Below are positions 23,093 through 30,251 of a stretch of DNA of 52,731 nt, one piece after another. This DNA is from a virus. The stretch's first letter is position 1, and the number at the start of each line of letters is the position of its first letter. Under the pieces are notes generated by a model. That model did no database searches. It worked only from the letters and a program-made list of their open reading frames with translations, and was not told where the DNA came from. The stretch covers positions 1 to 52,731 of the IMG/VR virus record IMGVR_UViG_3300050821_009259, one strand, 5' to 3'. Made by a program: the position numbers and the translations under genes.

Positions 23093-23261
23093 TGGTGCCC
23101 CGTGACGGGATTTAAACCCGCAAGCCTCATCGCCATTCGGATTGGCGTTCGGCAGGCTGGAAGCCGGTTGTCCGACACAACCGCAATCATTTCTGACTGC
23201 ATCCCACTAAAGGGATGATCTTTGACACTAGCCCGCGTCTTTGCATTGCGCCACAAGGGGC
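23093..23261 (-). ncRNA. tRNA-like element, about 169 nt, with T-arm and encoded ACCA
   Basis: Read on the - strand the element begins GCCCCTTG and ends CACGGGGC-ACCA, giving an acceptor-like stem with one mismatch. A perfect-looking T-arm (GCGGG, loop TTTAAAT, CCCGT, at 23105-23121) precedes it. After the 5' arm comes a D-arm-like GCG...CGC, very like tRNA-Leu (GTGGCGCAATG, then AGACGC). Between these parts lie three or four extra hairpins, so it is about twice the length of a tRNA. The T-loop has T at position 56 instead of C. It could be a degenerate tRNA with an insertion, or a tRNA-like domain of a bigger RNA. Confidence 0.45.
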
Positions 23262-23437
23262 ATCTATTCAGAGAACAATGGAAATGAATCCCGCTTGGGG
23301 TAGTAAAGCTCTTGGAAGGAAGCCCGGCTGGACAGCCGACCCAAGCGGAAAGTGACTCGCTCGACAACTTGCGCTTCCAAATCTGGTTACTACACCAGCA
23401 TCGAACAGCGCCAATATGGCAGACGGTGGACATGTTG

Positions 23438-24523
23438 TCAACTCCCAACATCAGGACGTGGCATTTTCTTCCGGGCCATGACCAGCGCGGCGGAAAGCTC
23501 TTTTTCGGACAAGTCGGCCAGCGGGACCGCCGGGTCAATGCAGGCTTCGTCAACGAGCCATTGGCGCATGACGGCCATATCGCCTTGGTGGATGGGCTTG
23601 AGCAGGTCGTGAAGCTCCTTCTTGAGCGCGGCCTTCAAGTCTTTCGCTCCCGTAATTGGCTTTGTCGTCGGTTTAGCCGTCTCGCGGGCCTCGCCGCCAC
23701 ACAGCGCCAAGAGCTTCTCCGCGTGCTCGAATTTGAACTGCTCGCCGTTCTTGGGCATCGCAGCCGCAATGTCAGGGTGAGTCGTCTTCGTTCCTTGAGC
23801 CAGTGGCAGCGTGAAGTAACAGTACCCGCCTTCGCCCTTTTCGTTTTGCTGGACGCGGCCAACCGCCAACGCGGTGCGTGTAAGTCCAGACTCCTGAATT
23901 GGTGACTCAAAATCGTCCGGCTTGAACGTCTTCGCGTTGTACTTTTGTTTGGCCTGAAACAGCATGATGACATTGCATTTCGAGGACGTGATTTTGCTCA
24001 CCAGCTTTCCGTGAGTCCAGGGCTTGACGTGCGCGGCGGCGGATGACGCGACTTTTGCCTCTGATGTGTTGGGATTGGCTTTGAGCATCTTCTCAACCTC
24101 GTCGGACTTTAGGTCCAGGTACCCGCCGTCGCTGTCCCAAGCCTGAGTCATGCAGTCGGGCACAATGGTTTTGCATCCGGCCTGCTCCAGTACATCCACA
24201 GCCGCCACGACGCGCAATGGATTGAATGGCGGGTCAAGGTGCAGCACCTTAAACCGCGCAACCCAATCGGCCTTTGTTCCGCCATATCGCTGTGCGGCCA
24301 TCGTGGCCACAATATCAATGGCCCATCCACTACGGTGTCCCTCGCCGTCGATCCAGCCGATCAGACCTTTTGGCGTGATTCCGACCGCCGCAATTCCGGC
24401 AGTCACAGACTTACCACCGCCAACACCCCCAAAAAATGCCAGCCGGATTGCCTGCGTCGAAATGACCGGCGCTTCGAGGGTCATGTCCTTTTTGAATGCG
24501 TCAACTTGTTGTTTCCAGTCCAT
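23438..24523 (-). CDS. RecA/Sak4-like AAA ATPase for recombination
   Basis: 361 residues. Walker A is FFGGVGGGKS (about residues 31-39); candidates for Walker B are the hydrophobic strands ending CKTIVPDCMTQAWD and CNVIMLFQAKQKY. The ATPase core is about 230 residues; the C-terminal 100 residues are a separate helical region (AKDLKAALKKELHDLLKPIH). Size and layout fit phage Sak4-type single-strand annealing/RecA-fold ATPases, which cooperate with SSB. With the RecE-like nuclease and RusA-like frames in the same operon, a recombination role is likely. A DNA-packaging or transport ATPase is less likely. Confidence 0.68.
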   Translation of the reverse strand: MDWKQQVDAFKKDMTLEAPVISTQAIRLAFFGGVGGGKSVTAGIAAVGITPKGLIGWIDGEGHRSGWAIDIVATMAAQRYGGTKADWVARFKVLHLDPPFNPLRVVAAVDVLEQAGCKTIVPDCMTQAWDSDGGYLDLKSDEVEKMLKANPNTSEAKVASSAAAHVKPWTHGKLVSKITSSKCNVIMLFQAKQKYNAKTFKPDDFESPIQESGLTRTALAVGRVQQNEKGEGGYCYFTLPLAQGTKTTHPDIAAAMPKNGEQFKFEHAEKLLALCGGEARETAKPTTKPITGAKDLKAALKKELHDLLKPIHQGDMAVMRQWLVDEACIDPAVPLADLSEKELSAALVMARKKMPRPDVGS

Positions 24524-24529
24524 AAGCGG

Positions 24530-25105
24530 CTATTTTGAATATTTTGAAGCGTCCTCTTGAATCGATTTCAACGCGGTTTCGTTGTCCGCGTAAAAATCCG
24601 GCACAGGAACGCCGGGCCGCGAAGCCATGTAAATAAGCTGCCCCGCCGTGTCCGGCGATGTCTTGCGCTCAAGTTCTTTTCCGGATTCACCGGCTAGCGT
24701 AATGGCCCACCCCGCCCGGCAATGAGTGGTCGCGCACGAATGCCAATTACCCATTTCGAGTTTGCAGCCGTCGGCGGAAATTGCGGCCAGAATTTTTGCG
24801 TCGATATTCTCGACGACGGGCGCATCTGGAATGTTTTTGGCACCGCGCAGGTTGGCACCGCACAGGTCGGCATCGCACAGGTCGGCACCGCACAGGTCGG
24901 CATCGCACAGGTCGGCACCGCGCAGGTTGGCACCGCGCAAGTCGGCATCGCACAGGTCGGCACCGCGCAAGTCGGCATCGCACAGGTCGGCATCGCACAG
25001 GTCGGCACCGCGCAGGTTGGCATCGCACAGGTCGGCACCGCGCAGGTTGGCAACGTCCAACGACTTAATTACTTTTCCGCTATATCGGTTTTTAATTTCG
25101 ATCAT
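24530..25105 (-). CDS. Pentapeptide-repeat protein with a conserved C-terminal domain
   Basis: 191 residues. Residues 16-90 are about 14 consecutive pentapeptides of the form A(D/N)LxG or A(D/N)LCD ([17 protein letters not shown] and so on), which fold into a right-handed quadrilateral beta-helix. The C-terminal half ([19 protein letters not shown], then [13 protein letters not shown]) is a domain I have seen joined to pentapeptide repeats in phages and plasmids, with no known function. Some pentapeptide proteins mimic DNA and protect or inhibit gyrase. Here the alternating Cys and Arg at the fourth position is unusual. It is placed between the ATPase and a small zinc protein. Confidence 0.88.
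   Translation of the reverse strand: MIEIKNRYSGKVIKSLDVANLRGADLCDANLRGADLCDADLCDADLRGADLCDADLRGANLRGADLCDADLCGADLCDADLCGANLRGAKNIPDAPVVENIDAKILAAISADGCKLEMGNWHSCATTHCRAGWAITLAGESGKELERKTSPDTAGQLIYMASRPGVPVPDFYADNETALKSIQEDASKYSK
24838..25050. repeat. Tandem 15-base repeats encoding pentapeptides
   Basis: About 14 copies of a 15-base unit, mostly CATCGCACAGGTCGG or CACCGCGCAGGTTGG on the + strand. The two unit types differ at only a few bases and are shuffled, so the array looks recently expanded or homogenised, and its length could vary between phage relatives. Confidence 0.9.
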
Positions 25106-25113
25106 AATTTTTT

Positions 25114-25323
25114 CTATGGTTTTTGTTCAAAGTTCCTGCCTTCCGGACCGCACGACTGGCCTGTAAGTCTAGCGGTCGAGCAAAAGTCGTGATTTTCGCT
25201 TCCGTTGACGAGATTTAGTTCTTTCGGCGACCGCGAACACCTGCCGTTCTTCAAATCGGTCGGATCGTACGTCGGCGGAATAATAAACCGGCAGTCTTTG
25301 CAGAGTTTTGGGGTGGAGGTCAT
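25114..25323 (-). CDS. Small zinc-binding protein with C-terminal CGPEG motif
   Basis: 69 residues: CKDCRFI, then [20 protein letters not shown] and [10 protein letters not shown]. This is the layout of a common small phage protein with Cys pairs, an aromatic-Cys-R segment and a final CGxxGxxFE. Metal binding is likely; the function is unknown. ATGA overlap with the regulator gene upstream. Confidence 0.65.
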   Translation of the reverse strand: MTSTPKLCKDCRFIIPPTYDPTDLKNGRCSRSPKELNLVNGSENHDFCSTARLTGQSCGPEGRNFEQKP

Positions 25324-25745
25324 ACAGTCTGGTAAAATTTTGCAAGCTGGCTCTGGATTTCATCGGCGGACAATTCTGTCCACCCCGGGACCCAGTCGTA
25401 AGCGGCGCACAGTGGATCGAGTCGAGATTCGATCTCATGCTTTGACCAAGCGCCGCCAAGTCGTCTCTGCTCCTGCGTCCATTCGAGGACGTTAAGGTTT
25501 GTCATATCCACGCCGACCATCAGTTTTTTTCGTTTCTTAATCTTCACTTCGACCTTGCCTTTCTCGGTTTCAAGTTTGCAGATCGACCGCCATTGCGCTT
25601 GAGTGTCCGTTGTCCAGTTGCGCCGACCACGTTCAAGCTCGCAAACGTGTTGCGCCGTGACGCCCAAGAGCCGCGCCATTTGCGACTTATTCAGCCCGGC
25701 GGATTTGCGCAGGGCGGTTAGCTCGGCGGTCAGATTTGTGCTCAT
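25320..25745 (-). CDS. XRE-family (Cro/CI) helix-turn-helix regulator
   Basis: 141 residues. Residues 3-43 are a typical XRE helix-turn-helix (ELTALRKSAGLNKSQMARLL, then GVTAQHVCELERGRRN). The remainder has a basic segment (KVEVKIKKRKKLM) and a C-terminal helical part without a recognised fold. It would bind operator DNA, and the inverted repeat in front of this operon at 27181-27217 is the obvious candidate. No integrase or full repressor module is present, so it probably times early transcription rather than maintaining lysogeny. Confidence 0.8.
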   Translation of the reverse strand: MSTNLTAELTALRKSAGLNKSQMARLLGVTAQHVCELERGRRNWTTDTQAQWRSICKLETEKGKVEVKIKKRKKLMVGVDMTNLNVLEWTQEQRRLGGAWSKHEIESRLDPLCAAYDWVPGWTELSADEIQSQLAKFYQTV

Positions 25746-26098
25746 ATCGCGACTGGTTGACCCACGTACTCAATAAGTGAGTATTCGCCACCGTCGCCGA
25801 TAACATATCCCCGCGACGACGACCGGATTCTGTCCGCGAGCTCGGGACATTCGGACTCGTCAACCAAAGATTCGCCCGCCGAACAAATTCGATCAAAAAA
25901 AGTCGGGTCGTCGATCACGTCCATGTCGTCGTTGCTGACGCGAACGCGTAACCGCTCGAACCCATTCCACGGCGTCGTAACATCGACCGACCGCCAGCCT
26001 TGCTCCCCGTCGGTCGTGTATTCGCCGTGAACCGAGCTCACAGCGATGTTTTCAGAATCTGGCGTGAATTTTACTTTCATATTTTTGTTTTTGTTCAT
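25742..26098 (-). CDS. Acidic hypothetical protein
   Basis: 118 residues; ATG 26080 (MKVKFTPDSE) is an alternative start. Strongly acidic and beta-rich (ERLRVRVSNDDMDVIDD, then GGEYSLIEYVGQPVAI). Acidic early phage proteins are often DNA mimics or inhibitors of host enzymes, but no family is recognised. It overlaps the regulator gene as ATGA. Confidence 0.65.
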   Translation of the reverse strand: MNKNKNMKVKFTPDSENIAVSSVHGEYTTDGEQGWRSVDVTTPWNGFERLRVRVSNDDMDVIDDPTFFDRICSAGESLVDESECPELADRIRSSSRGYVIGDGGEYSLIEYVGQPVAI

Positions 26099-26156
26099 TC
26101 AAATTTACCCAACGGCATGACGGTTTGCTCACAGCCCGCCGCCCGGCTCCCCGCGC

Positions 26157-26372
26157 TTATGGCTGGACGGCCTTGGCGCGGTAAAGTTTTTGTGTGGTCA
26201 ATCGTTTTTCGCAACTGCTGCCATCAATCCTGACTTCGTCGCCGGTAATGGCTTTAATAAGCCAGGCCATGCAGCATTGCTGGCACTCCAACACAATATC
26301 GACGCCATCGGGAGAATGACGCACGGGCACATGGCCGAGTGATCGGCAATTTGACAAGCTGGCGCTTTTCAT
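26157..26372 (-). CDS. Small protein with a CxxC pair
   Basis: 71 residues from ATG 26372, overlapping the preceding stop as ATGA. Contains LECQQCCMAW; the rest is basic. Possibly a half zinc knuckle. Function unknown. Confidence 0.6.
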   Translation of the reverse strand: MKSASLSNCRSLGHVPVRHSPDGVDIVLECQQCCMAWLIKAITGDEVRIDGSSCEKRLTTQKLYRAKAVQP

Positions 26373-26788
26373 GCCGCGACTTTCTCCGGGTTTTGCGCTT
26401 TCACGTAGTCGCAATAATCCAGCGCCGCGAGAGTCGAGAGGTCAAAGTCCTTCCATGCGGCGCGGACCTTGTCGCCAAATTCGTCCGCGACGCCCGCCGC
26501 AATGAAGCAGGATTTTTGCATGTGCAAATACTGCTGGCCGCTCGGGTACACCGGCTTTAGCAGGTATTCCGCTACGCACTTGACGGCAAAAAGCCGGGCG
26601 CAATCGGTCACGCCCGGCGCGTTGGGATGGTAAGCATTGAAATGGCCCATTTTGCGGTGGGCTTTTTCCTCGTCACAGCACAAGTCCAGGAGAGCTTGCG
26701 CATGGTTCACGGTTTCCGCGTCGAATGCCCAGTTGAGTCGGTCGAATGCGGCTTTTATGTGCCGCAGCCATTGTGCTTTATTAATCAT
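26369..26788 (-). CDS. Hypothetical early protein
   Basis: 139 residues, helical, with WLRHIKAAFDRLNWAFDAE at the start and CARLFAVKCVAEYLLKP in the middle. Fold and role unknown. ATGA junctions at both ends show it is part of the operon. Confidence 0.65.
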   Translation of the reverse strand: MINKAQWLRHIKAAFDRLNWAFDAETVNHAQALLDLCCDEEKAHRKMGHFNAYHPNAPGVTDCARLFAVKCVAEYLLKPVYPSGQQYLHMQKSCFIAAGVADEFGDKVRAAWKDFDLSTLAALDYCDYVKAQNPEKVAA

Positions 26789-26913
26789 TGCAGCCAGTAG
26801 CCTTCTATGGCGTCCAGCTTGACCGCGTAGCCCTTTGACCGAGCGTACTGGCGCAAGTCTTCAAGTTGCGAGTGCCGTTCGTCTCTCGCAATTTTGGATT
26901 GTGTGACTGTCAT
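26785..26913 (-). CDS. Very small hypothetical protein
   Basis: 42 residues (MTVTQSKIARDERHSQLEDL, then RQYARSKGYA). Its stop overlaps the next ATG (ATGA) and its start is six bases after the first gene of the operon, so it is probably translated. Basic helix; unknown role. Confidence 0.6.
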   Translation of the reverse strand: MTVTQSKIARDERHSQLEDLRQYARSKGYAVKLDAIEGYWLQ

Positions 26914-26919
26914 GTGGTG

Positions 26920-27150
26920 TTAAAGGTTGACCATGTGGCATTCCGCGTTGAGCGTGACTTTGCGACCGTAACCGCGCACAAGTGTCCGGGCCGCAAGCCA
27001 GCATTGGCGGACATTGCCAACGTAATGGACGACTTTGGAGTCGTCCGGGTGGTAGTCACCTACCACAAAGCAAGTGCTAAGAGCGGACGAACGCTCAATA
27101 TCGACCGAGCCATGGTGAGGGACAGCAAAGGAAGCAATAATTGACTTCAT
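26920..27150 (-). CDS. First gene of the - strand early operon, hypothetical
   Basis: 76 residues (MKSIIASFAVPHHGSVDIER). Mixed beta sequence with ALSTCFVVGDYHPDDSKVVHY. It lies about 33 bases downstream of the expected transcription start of the operator-flanked promoter at 27190-27217. No ribosome-binding site is obvious and no family is recognised. Confidence 0.55.
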   Translation of the reverse strand: MKSIIASFAVPHHGSVDIERSSALSTCFVVGDYHPDDSKVVHYVGNVRQCWLAARTLVRGYGRKVTLNAECHMVNL

Positions 27151-27180
27151 GCCACAACATAAAGCACAGCATGTGCCAAG

Positions 27181-27217
27181 TTTAACGTGAATATATTCTC
27201 CAATGTTTCACGTTAAA
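27181..27217 (-). promoter_or_regulatory. Early promoter with inverted-repeat operator
   Basis: TTTAACGTGAA (27181-27191) and TTCACGTTAAA (27207-27217) are a perfect 11-bp inverted repeat. On the - strand a -35 box TTTAAC (27217-27212) and a -10 box TATATT (27195-27190), 16 bases apart, overlap the two arms, and a 10-bp palindrome GAATATATTC (27189-27198) is nested within. A dimer bound here would block the - strand early operon. Confidence 0.65.
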
Positions 27218-27242
27218 GGGAATATTTGACCTACCGGAAAAG

Positions 27243-27355
27243 TGTAAATCTGTAAATCCAGCCGACGATTTGACGGCCAGAAATTGGACAGTGTCTCGTG
27301 GACATGTCGCGAAAGTGGACAGTTTGTCGGAATGTTCGTTTCCCGGTATTTTGCC
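27243..27355. repeat. Clustered short direct repeats (iteron-like)
   Basis: Three families occur in 110 bases: TGTAAATC twice in tandem (27243-27258); TGGACA at 27285, 27299 and 27316, each followed within a few bases by GTC; and CCGGTATTTT twice in near-tandem around 27333-27353. Such clusters are typical of initiator- or regulator-binding regions. The 27151-27444 stretch holds no gene. Confidence 0.55.
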
Positions 27356-27409
27356 GGTATTTTCCGGTCGTCATGCGATCTACGCAAAACATGCTGTCTT
27401 GTGCGGGAA

Positions 27410-27436
27410 TTGACAAGGGTTTTACCGTGTGATAAC
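27410..27436 (+). promoter_or_regulatory. Possible + strand promoter
   Basis: TTGACA at 27410-27415 with GATAAC at 27431-27436 (15-base spacing), just before ATG 27445. GGAAGG before the ATG may be the ribosome-binding site, although the leader would be very short. It would drive transcription away from the - strand operon. Confidence 0.4.
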
Positions 27437-27444
27437 CGGAAGGC

Positions 27445-27822
27445 ATGGAAACAACAATTGACGCGCCACGAACGGACGGCAGAACGACCGCAGGCCGATT
27501 TACTCCCGGCATTGCCAAACAGTTTTCCGATTTGGCTGTAGCGGCCCATAAACGAAACGCTCGCAACCGGGCGGAAAGACTGGCAGAGCCACCGAAAGAC
27601 TTCTTGGAGGCGCGCTTAACGCACGTACGGGCGCACATAGTGCGTCTCGACAAGAAACTGTCAACCGCCCGCGATCCTTTGGCATGTGAACGACTTGCGC
27701 GGGCCTTGACTGCATTGAGTGAGCAGGAACGCGAGCTTGCTGGCCGCCCTAAAGCTGGCCAACTGCGCCCGACGGCGCCAGTCAAAGAGCGAGTCAAGCC
27801 AGGGTCAGCAATGATCGAATGA
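27445..27822 (+). CDS. Basic hypothetical protein, first gene rightwards from the control region
   Basis: 125 residues, Arg/Ala-rich. Residues 8-25 (RTDGRTTAGRFTPGIAKQFS) are flexible and basic, followed by a helical region (AAHKRNARNRAERLAEPP, then LARALTALSEQERELAGRP). Sequence type suggests nucleic-acid binding or a small terminase-like helical protein; neither is demonstrated. It stands alone between two regulatory regions. Confidence 0.6.
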   Translation: METTIDAPRTDGRTTAGRFTPGIAKQFSDLAVAAHKRNARNRAERLAEPPKDFLEARLTHVRAHIVRLDKKLSTARDPLACERLARALTALSEQERELAGRPKAGQLRPTAPVKERVKPGSAMIE

Positions 27823-28385
27823 CGCGACACCACTACAGGTTGTGTTTGCGCCCGTGTATAATCTCGCTGTCTCTGTAAGTGGTTGCAACCACAACGAATC
27901 GTATTGAAGGTATCTGATAATGTGCGAAGTTAATAAGGAATCTCTTTTTCCTCAGACCGTCCCGGCGGGGTGGGGGAGGGTACCCCGCCCATGACCCCCA
28001 CCGTTCGTACACGCTCCCGTCTGTGTCACACTGGAAAATTCTGGAATATTCGAGCGGTCGATCACCTGTTCACAGAATCATTGGAGTTCATGGATTCGTG
28101 AACATGCGGTATTGACGTAAGACCCTCAGTCGTTGTTGCTGCCAGAGACTTGGGAAGATTGTCATGCGCTTCGCCGCGAAGAACGCGCGGCTCGATGCTA
28201 ATCCGTTATCGTTACAGGTGGTCAAGCAGGAAATCACTTTGTATTCTGCAACCTGCTGTTGGTGAACCGAATAAAGTTCCATCTACTACGTCAACCGTAC
28301 TTAGACAACAGGTTGACGGCACGATTTGACCCCTTCGTTACCCTAGTAAACATTGGCTTTCTTGTGCTGCGTGCTACACTCGGGC
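27823..28385. other. Non-coding control region with palindromes, possible replication origin
   Basis: About 560 bases without a plausible gene. It holds a perfect palindrome GTGGTTGCAACCAC (27879-27892), a GC-rich hairpin GGCGGGGT/ACCCCGCC (27964-27971 with 27982-27989) around a G-rich loop, a tandem 10-base repeat CTGGAAAATT-CTGGAATATT (about 28031-28050), a 6+5-bp inverted repeat GTTCAC-GAATC/GATTC-GTGAAC (28068-28103), and a CTTCG/CGAAG hairpin (28169-28181). An origin or regulatory zone between divergent early units is the natural reading. Confidence 0.5.
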
Positions 28386-28622
28386 ATGAATTCGACCGCT
28401 GAAAAGCCTGATGCCAGATCACTGGGCCACATTTTCTACGAAACCTACTGGCTTAAATACGAGGACTCGCCGCCGCGTTACGCCGTGTGGGAAACCGTCG
28501 AGATGTGGCAGCGCGAGGAATACGAACGCGCCGCGCGGGCTGTCGTCGATGCCGTCGACGCCCGCCGAAAGGCCGGTGTCGATCCGTTCCCAAAGGACAG
28601 GGTGAAATGGCGGCAGCGATGA
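28386..28622 (+). CDS. Hypothetical early protein
   Basis: 78 residues from ATG 28386 (MNSTAEKPDARSLGHIFYET). It has a WETVEMWQREEYERAARAVV helix common in small phage proteins with an N-terminal aromatic patch. The frame upstream of this ATG is less likely. A weak TTGGCT/TACACT promoter lies upstream. Confidence 0.6.
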   Translation: MNSTAEKPDARSLGHIFYETYWLKYEDSPPRYAVWETVEMWQREEYERAARAVVDAVDARRKAGVDPFPKDRVKWRQR

Positions 28623-28659
28623 TCGAATCCCCTCCCGGACAATAATTTCACTTTTCCTG

Positions 28660-28681
28660 TTGACACAAAACCGCTTTTGTG
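28660..28681 (+). promoter_or_regulatory. -35-like box overlapping a hairpin operator
   Basis: TTGACA at 28660-28665 overlaps the perfect inverted repeat CACAAAA-CCGC-TTTTGTG (28664-28681), 14 bases before the next ATG. A regulator bound there would occlude the promoter. The -10 element is not clear. Confidence 0.45.
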
Positions 28682-28694
28682 AGATTCCTTGCGC

Positions 28695-28874
28695 ATGACG
28701 AACTCACACGCCGCCGCTTTGGGCCGGATGTCAAAGGGCGTTCCCAAGACGCTGTCAAAGGCTGAGATCGGTCGCCGCACCGCCCGGCTGGCCAAGGCCC
28801 GGCAGTCCCGGTGGAAGAAGCGGCAGTCTGATGGGTGGGCTAAAATTCAGGACACAGGAAAGGAATCGAAATGA
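28695..28874 (+). CDS. Small basic protein
   Basis: 59 residues from ATG 28695 (MTNSHAAALGRMSKGVPKTL). Very basic helix (RRTARLAKARQSRWKKRQ), probably nucleic-acid binding. The stop overlaps the next ATG as ATGA. Confidence 0.6.
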   Translation: MTNSHAAALGRMSKGVPKTLSKAEIGRRTARLAKARQSRWKKRQSDGWAKIQDTGKESK

Positions 28875-29095
28875 ATCCAAAATGCATGTATCCCGATTGC
28901 GAGTCTGAATCCAAATCACGAGGACTTTGCCATAACCATTACATGTCGGCTTCAAGCATGGTCAGAGCCAAGAAAATAACGTGGGGGACGTTGGAAGCAA
29001 ATCGGAAATGTCTCCCAAGAAAACGGAGAGATCAAACGGTAAAAAACTTTTGGTTTCTGTCACCCGCGCCGGACACAGGAAAGGACTGCGCATGA
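28871..29095 (+). CDS. Small zinc-finger-like protein
   Basis: 74 residues. CMYPDCESESKSRGLCHNHY is a C-x4-C then C-x2-H cluster of the kind found at the ends of phage HNH and zinc-knuckle proteins. The C-terminal part is basic. ATGA junctions on both sides. Confidence 0.6.
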   Translation: MNPKCMYPDCESESKSRGLCHNHYMSASSMVRAKKITWGTLEANRKCLPRKRRDQTVKNFWFLSPAPDTGKDCA

Positions 29096-29274
29096 CAACT
29101 TGGGTATCATCCCTGTATGGCCGGATAGCCCATGAGGTTCCTTGGCCAATCAAAGCCGGAGAAGGCACAGCTAAAGCCATGTGCGGCCATGTGGTAAAAC
29201 GACCATACGGTGAACAATTTACAGACCGGCGTTGTAAAAAATGCAAGCTCCTGTCGGAATCACAAAACAAATGA
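29092..29274 (+). CDS. Small CGH/CKKC protein, paralogue of the gene at 31673
   Basis: 60 residues from ATG 29092. It has WVSSLYGRIAHEV at the start, then AMCGHVV and DRRCKKC. The same ordered pattern (WVRSPYGHIGH, LCGKII, DRRCKHC) occurs in the protein at 31673-31882, so the two are duplicates. Likely a single zinc site. Role unknown. Confidence 0.65.
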   Translation: MTTWVSSLYGRIAHEVPWPIKAGEGTAKAMCGHVVKRPYGEQFTDRRCKKCKLLSESQNK

Positions 29275-29597
29275 ACTCCCACACTCCCGGCCCGTGGATG
29301 GTCGTCCACAAACTGATGTCGCCCACGATCAAGGAAGTCTGGACCGAGGCGGGATACTTTGAGGACAAGGCCATTCAGATCGCTCATGTCAAAAACATTC
29401 CGGGCGATGAGCACAACTGCTCGAATGTCAATCTAGTGGCGGCGGCCCCAGAGCTTTTGGAGGCGTGCAACGCCGCTTTAATCGAATTAAAAAAGGTTTA
29501 CGTGTCGAACGATCCGGTAATAATTCAACTCGTTGACGCCATCGCCAAAGCCACAGAGAAAGGCATGAATCCCCGAAAGCCAAAGGAGGCGGCGTGA
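29271..29597 (+). CDS. HTPGPW-type phage protein
   Basis: 108 residues. The hallmark HTPGPW near the start and VNLVAAAPELLEACNAAL in the centre define a widespread family in phages and prophages, of unknown function. The start overlaps the preceding stop as ATGA. Confidence 0.75.
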   Translation: MNSHTPGPWMVVHKLMSPTIKEVWTEAGYFEDKAIQIAHVKNIPGDEHNCSNVNLVAAAPELLEACNAALIELKKVYVSNDPVIIQLVDAIAKATEKGMNPRKPKEAA

Positions 29598-29788
29598 AAT
29601 TAACGGTTCTTCAACGTAAAACGCTGATCGACATTGCGGCGGGGCCGTTGCCGTATGGCAAAACCAGCAATTCTGCCAGAGTAAAGCTGTTCCGACTTGG
29701 GCTGGCTGAATATGACAAGGAATCGGACGGATGCAAAATTACCTCCGCCGGACTTGAGTATCTTCAAATAAAACTGCCATGTTCCTGA
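29594..29788 (+). CDS. Small winged-helix-like protein with GTG start
   Basis: 64 residues. GTG 29594 has a strong AAAGGAGG ribosome-binding site and overlaps the previous stop. LQRKTLIDIAAGPL, VKLFRLGLAEY and ITSAGLEYL read like a winged-helix DNA-binding domain with its wing strand. May regulate nearby early genes. Confidence 0.6.
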   Translation: MKLTVLQRKTLIDIAAGPLPYGKTSNSARVKLFRLGLAEYDKESDGCKITSAGLEYLQIKLPCS

Positions 29789-29819
29789 AAAACTACACCA
29801 GCGCAACGAAAGCAGAACA

Positions 29820-30251
29820 ATGAAACGAATATGCTGGATTCTGTTTGCGGTGATATTTTGCCAGCTTGGCTGCCTGATGTTTTCGATCGCGGACATTCGG
29901 CGCGATGTTGGATCGCTTAGGAGGCGCCTTGACGCCCTGTCCCAAGGCCAGCCCATCGTCATGCAATACGGCGAGGACGAGATCAGGACGAACACCGCGC
30001 ATTTGCTCGGCAGCAACTCTGTGCGACAGATTTTGCGGGATGAATATCGGTTAACGCCGATGTTGTGGACGAACGTTGCGACAAACTCCATCGGAGTGGC
30101 GACCGTACAAGACCCGTTCTACAATCCTGACCCCGCATGGCGGCAACGTTTCCATGATCGCGCCACCGACGGGAGCCGTGCAAGAATGGAGCCGATTGTC
30201 CGCGTTGGCGCAAGCCCTTCGGACAATTCCAAATTTTTAACTAACCGATGA
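29820..30251 (+). CDS. Membrane-anchored hypothetical protein
   Basis: 143 residues. Residues 4-22 (ICWILFAVIFCQLGCLMF) form an uncleaved signal-anchor or signal peptide, followed by a coiled stretch (IRRDVGSLRRRLDALSQG) and a soluble domain. An envelope protein of unknown role. Confidence 0.65.
   Translation: MKRICWILFAVIFCQLGCLMFSIADIRRDVGSLRRRLDALSQGQPIVMQYGEDEIRTNTAHLLGSNSVRQILRDEYRLTPMLWTNVATNSIGVATVQDPFYNPDPAWRQRFHDRATDGSRARMEPIVRVGASPSDNSKFLTNR

Larger units (their letters stand above)
22811..23437 (-). ncRNA. Candidate large structured non-coding RNA inside the early operon
   Basis: About 630 bases without a convincing gene, in an operon whose other gaps are mostly under 60 bases. 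The stretch is packed with helices: CCGCTTGGG/CCCAAGCGG (23291-23299 with 23340-23348) enclosing CGGCT/AGCCG (23325-23338); CTGGT/ACCAG (23383-23398); CGGTTGT/ACAACCG (23165-23183); CATCCC/GGGATG (23200-23217); CGCCA/TGGCG (23131-23147); and a nested rod GACTCC/GGAGTC, ACAGG/CCTGT, CCGC/GCGG (23004-23077). It includes a tRNA-like segment at 23093-23261. Large ornate phage RNAs such as GOLLD and ROOL are known to lie near tRNAs; whether this belongs to them is not decidable by eye. The strand is inferred from operon direction and the tRNA-like 3' end. Confidence 0.55.

Noticed and set aside
22765-23553. - strand frame of 262 codons across the structured region
   Set aside because: Crosses strong hairpins and the tRNA-like segment, has skewed Arg/Ser/His composition, and runs into the ATPase gene. 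Not treated as a protein.
24838-25050. CRISPR-like array
   Set aside because: 15-base units without spacers; they encode pentapeptides.
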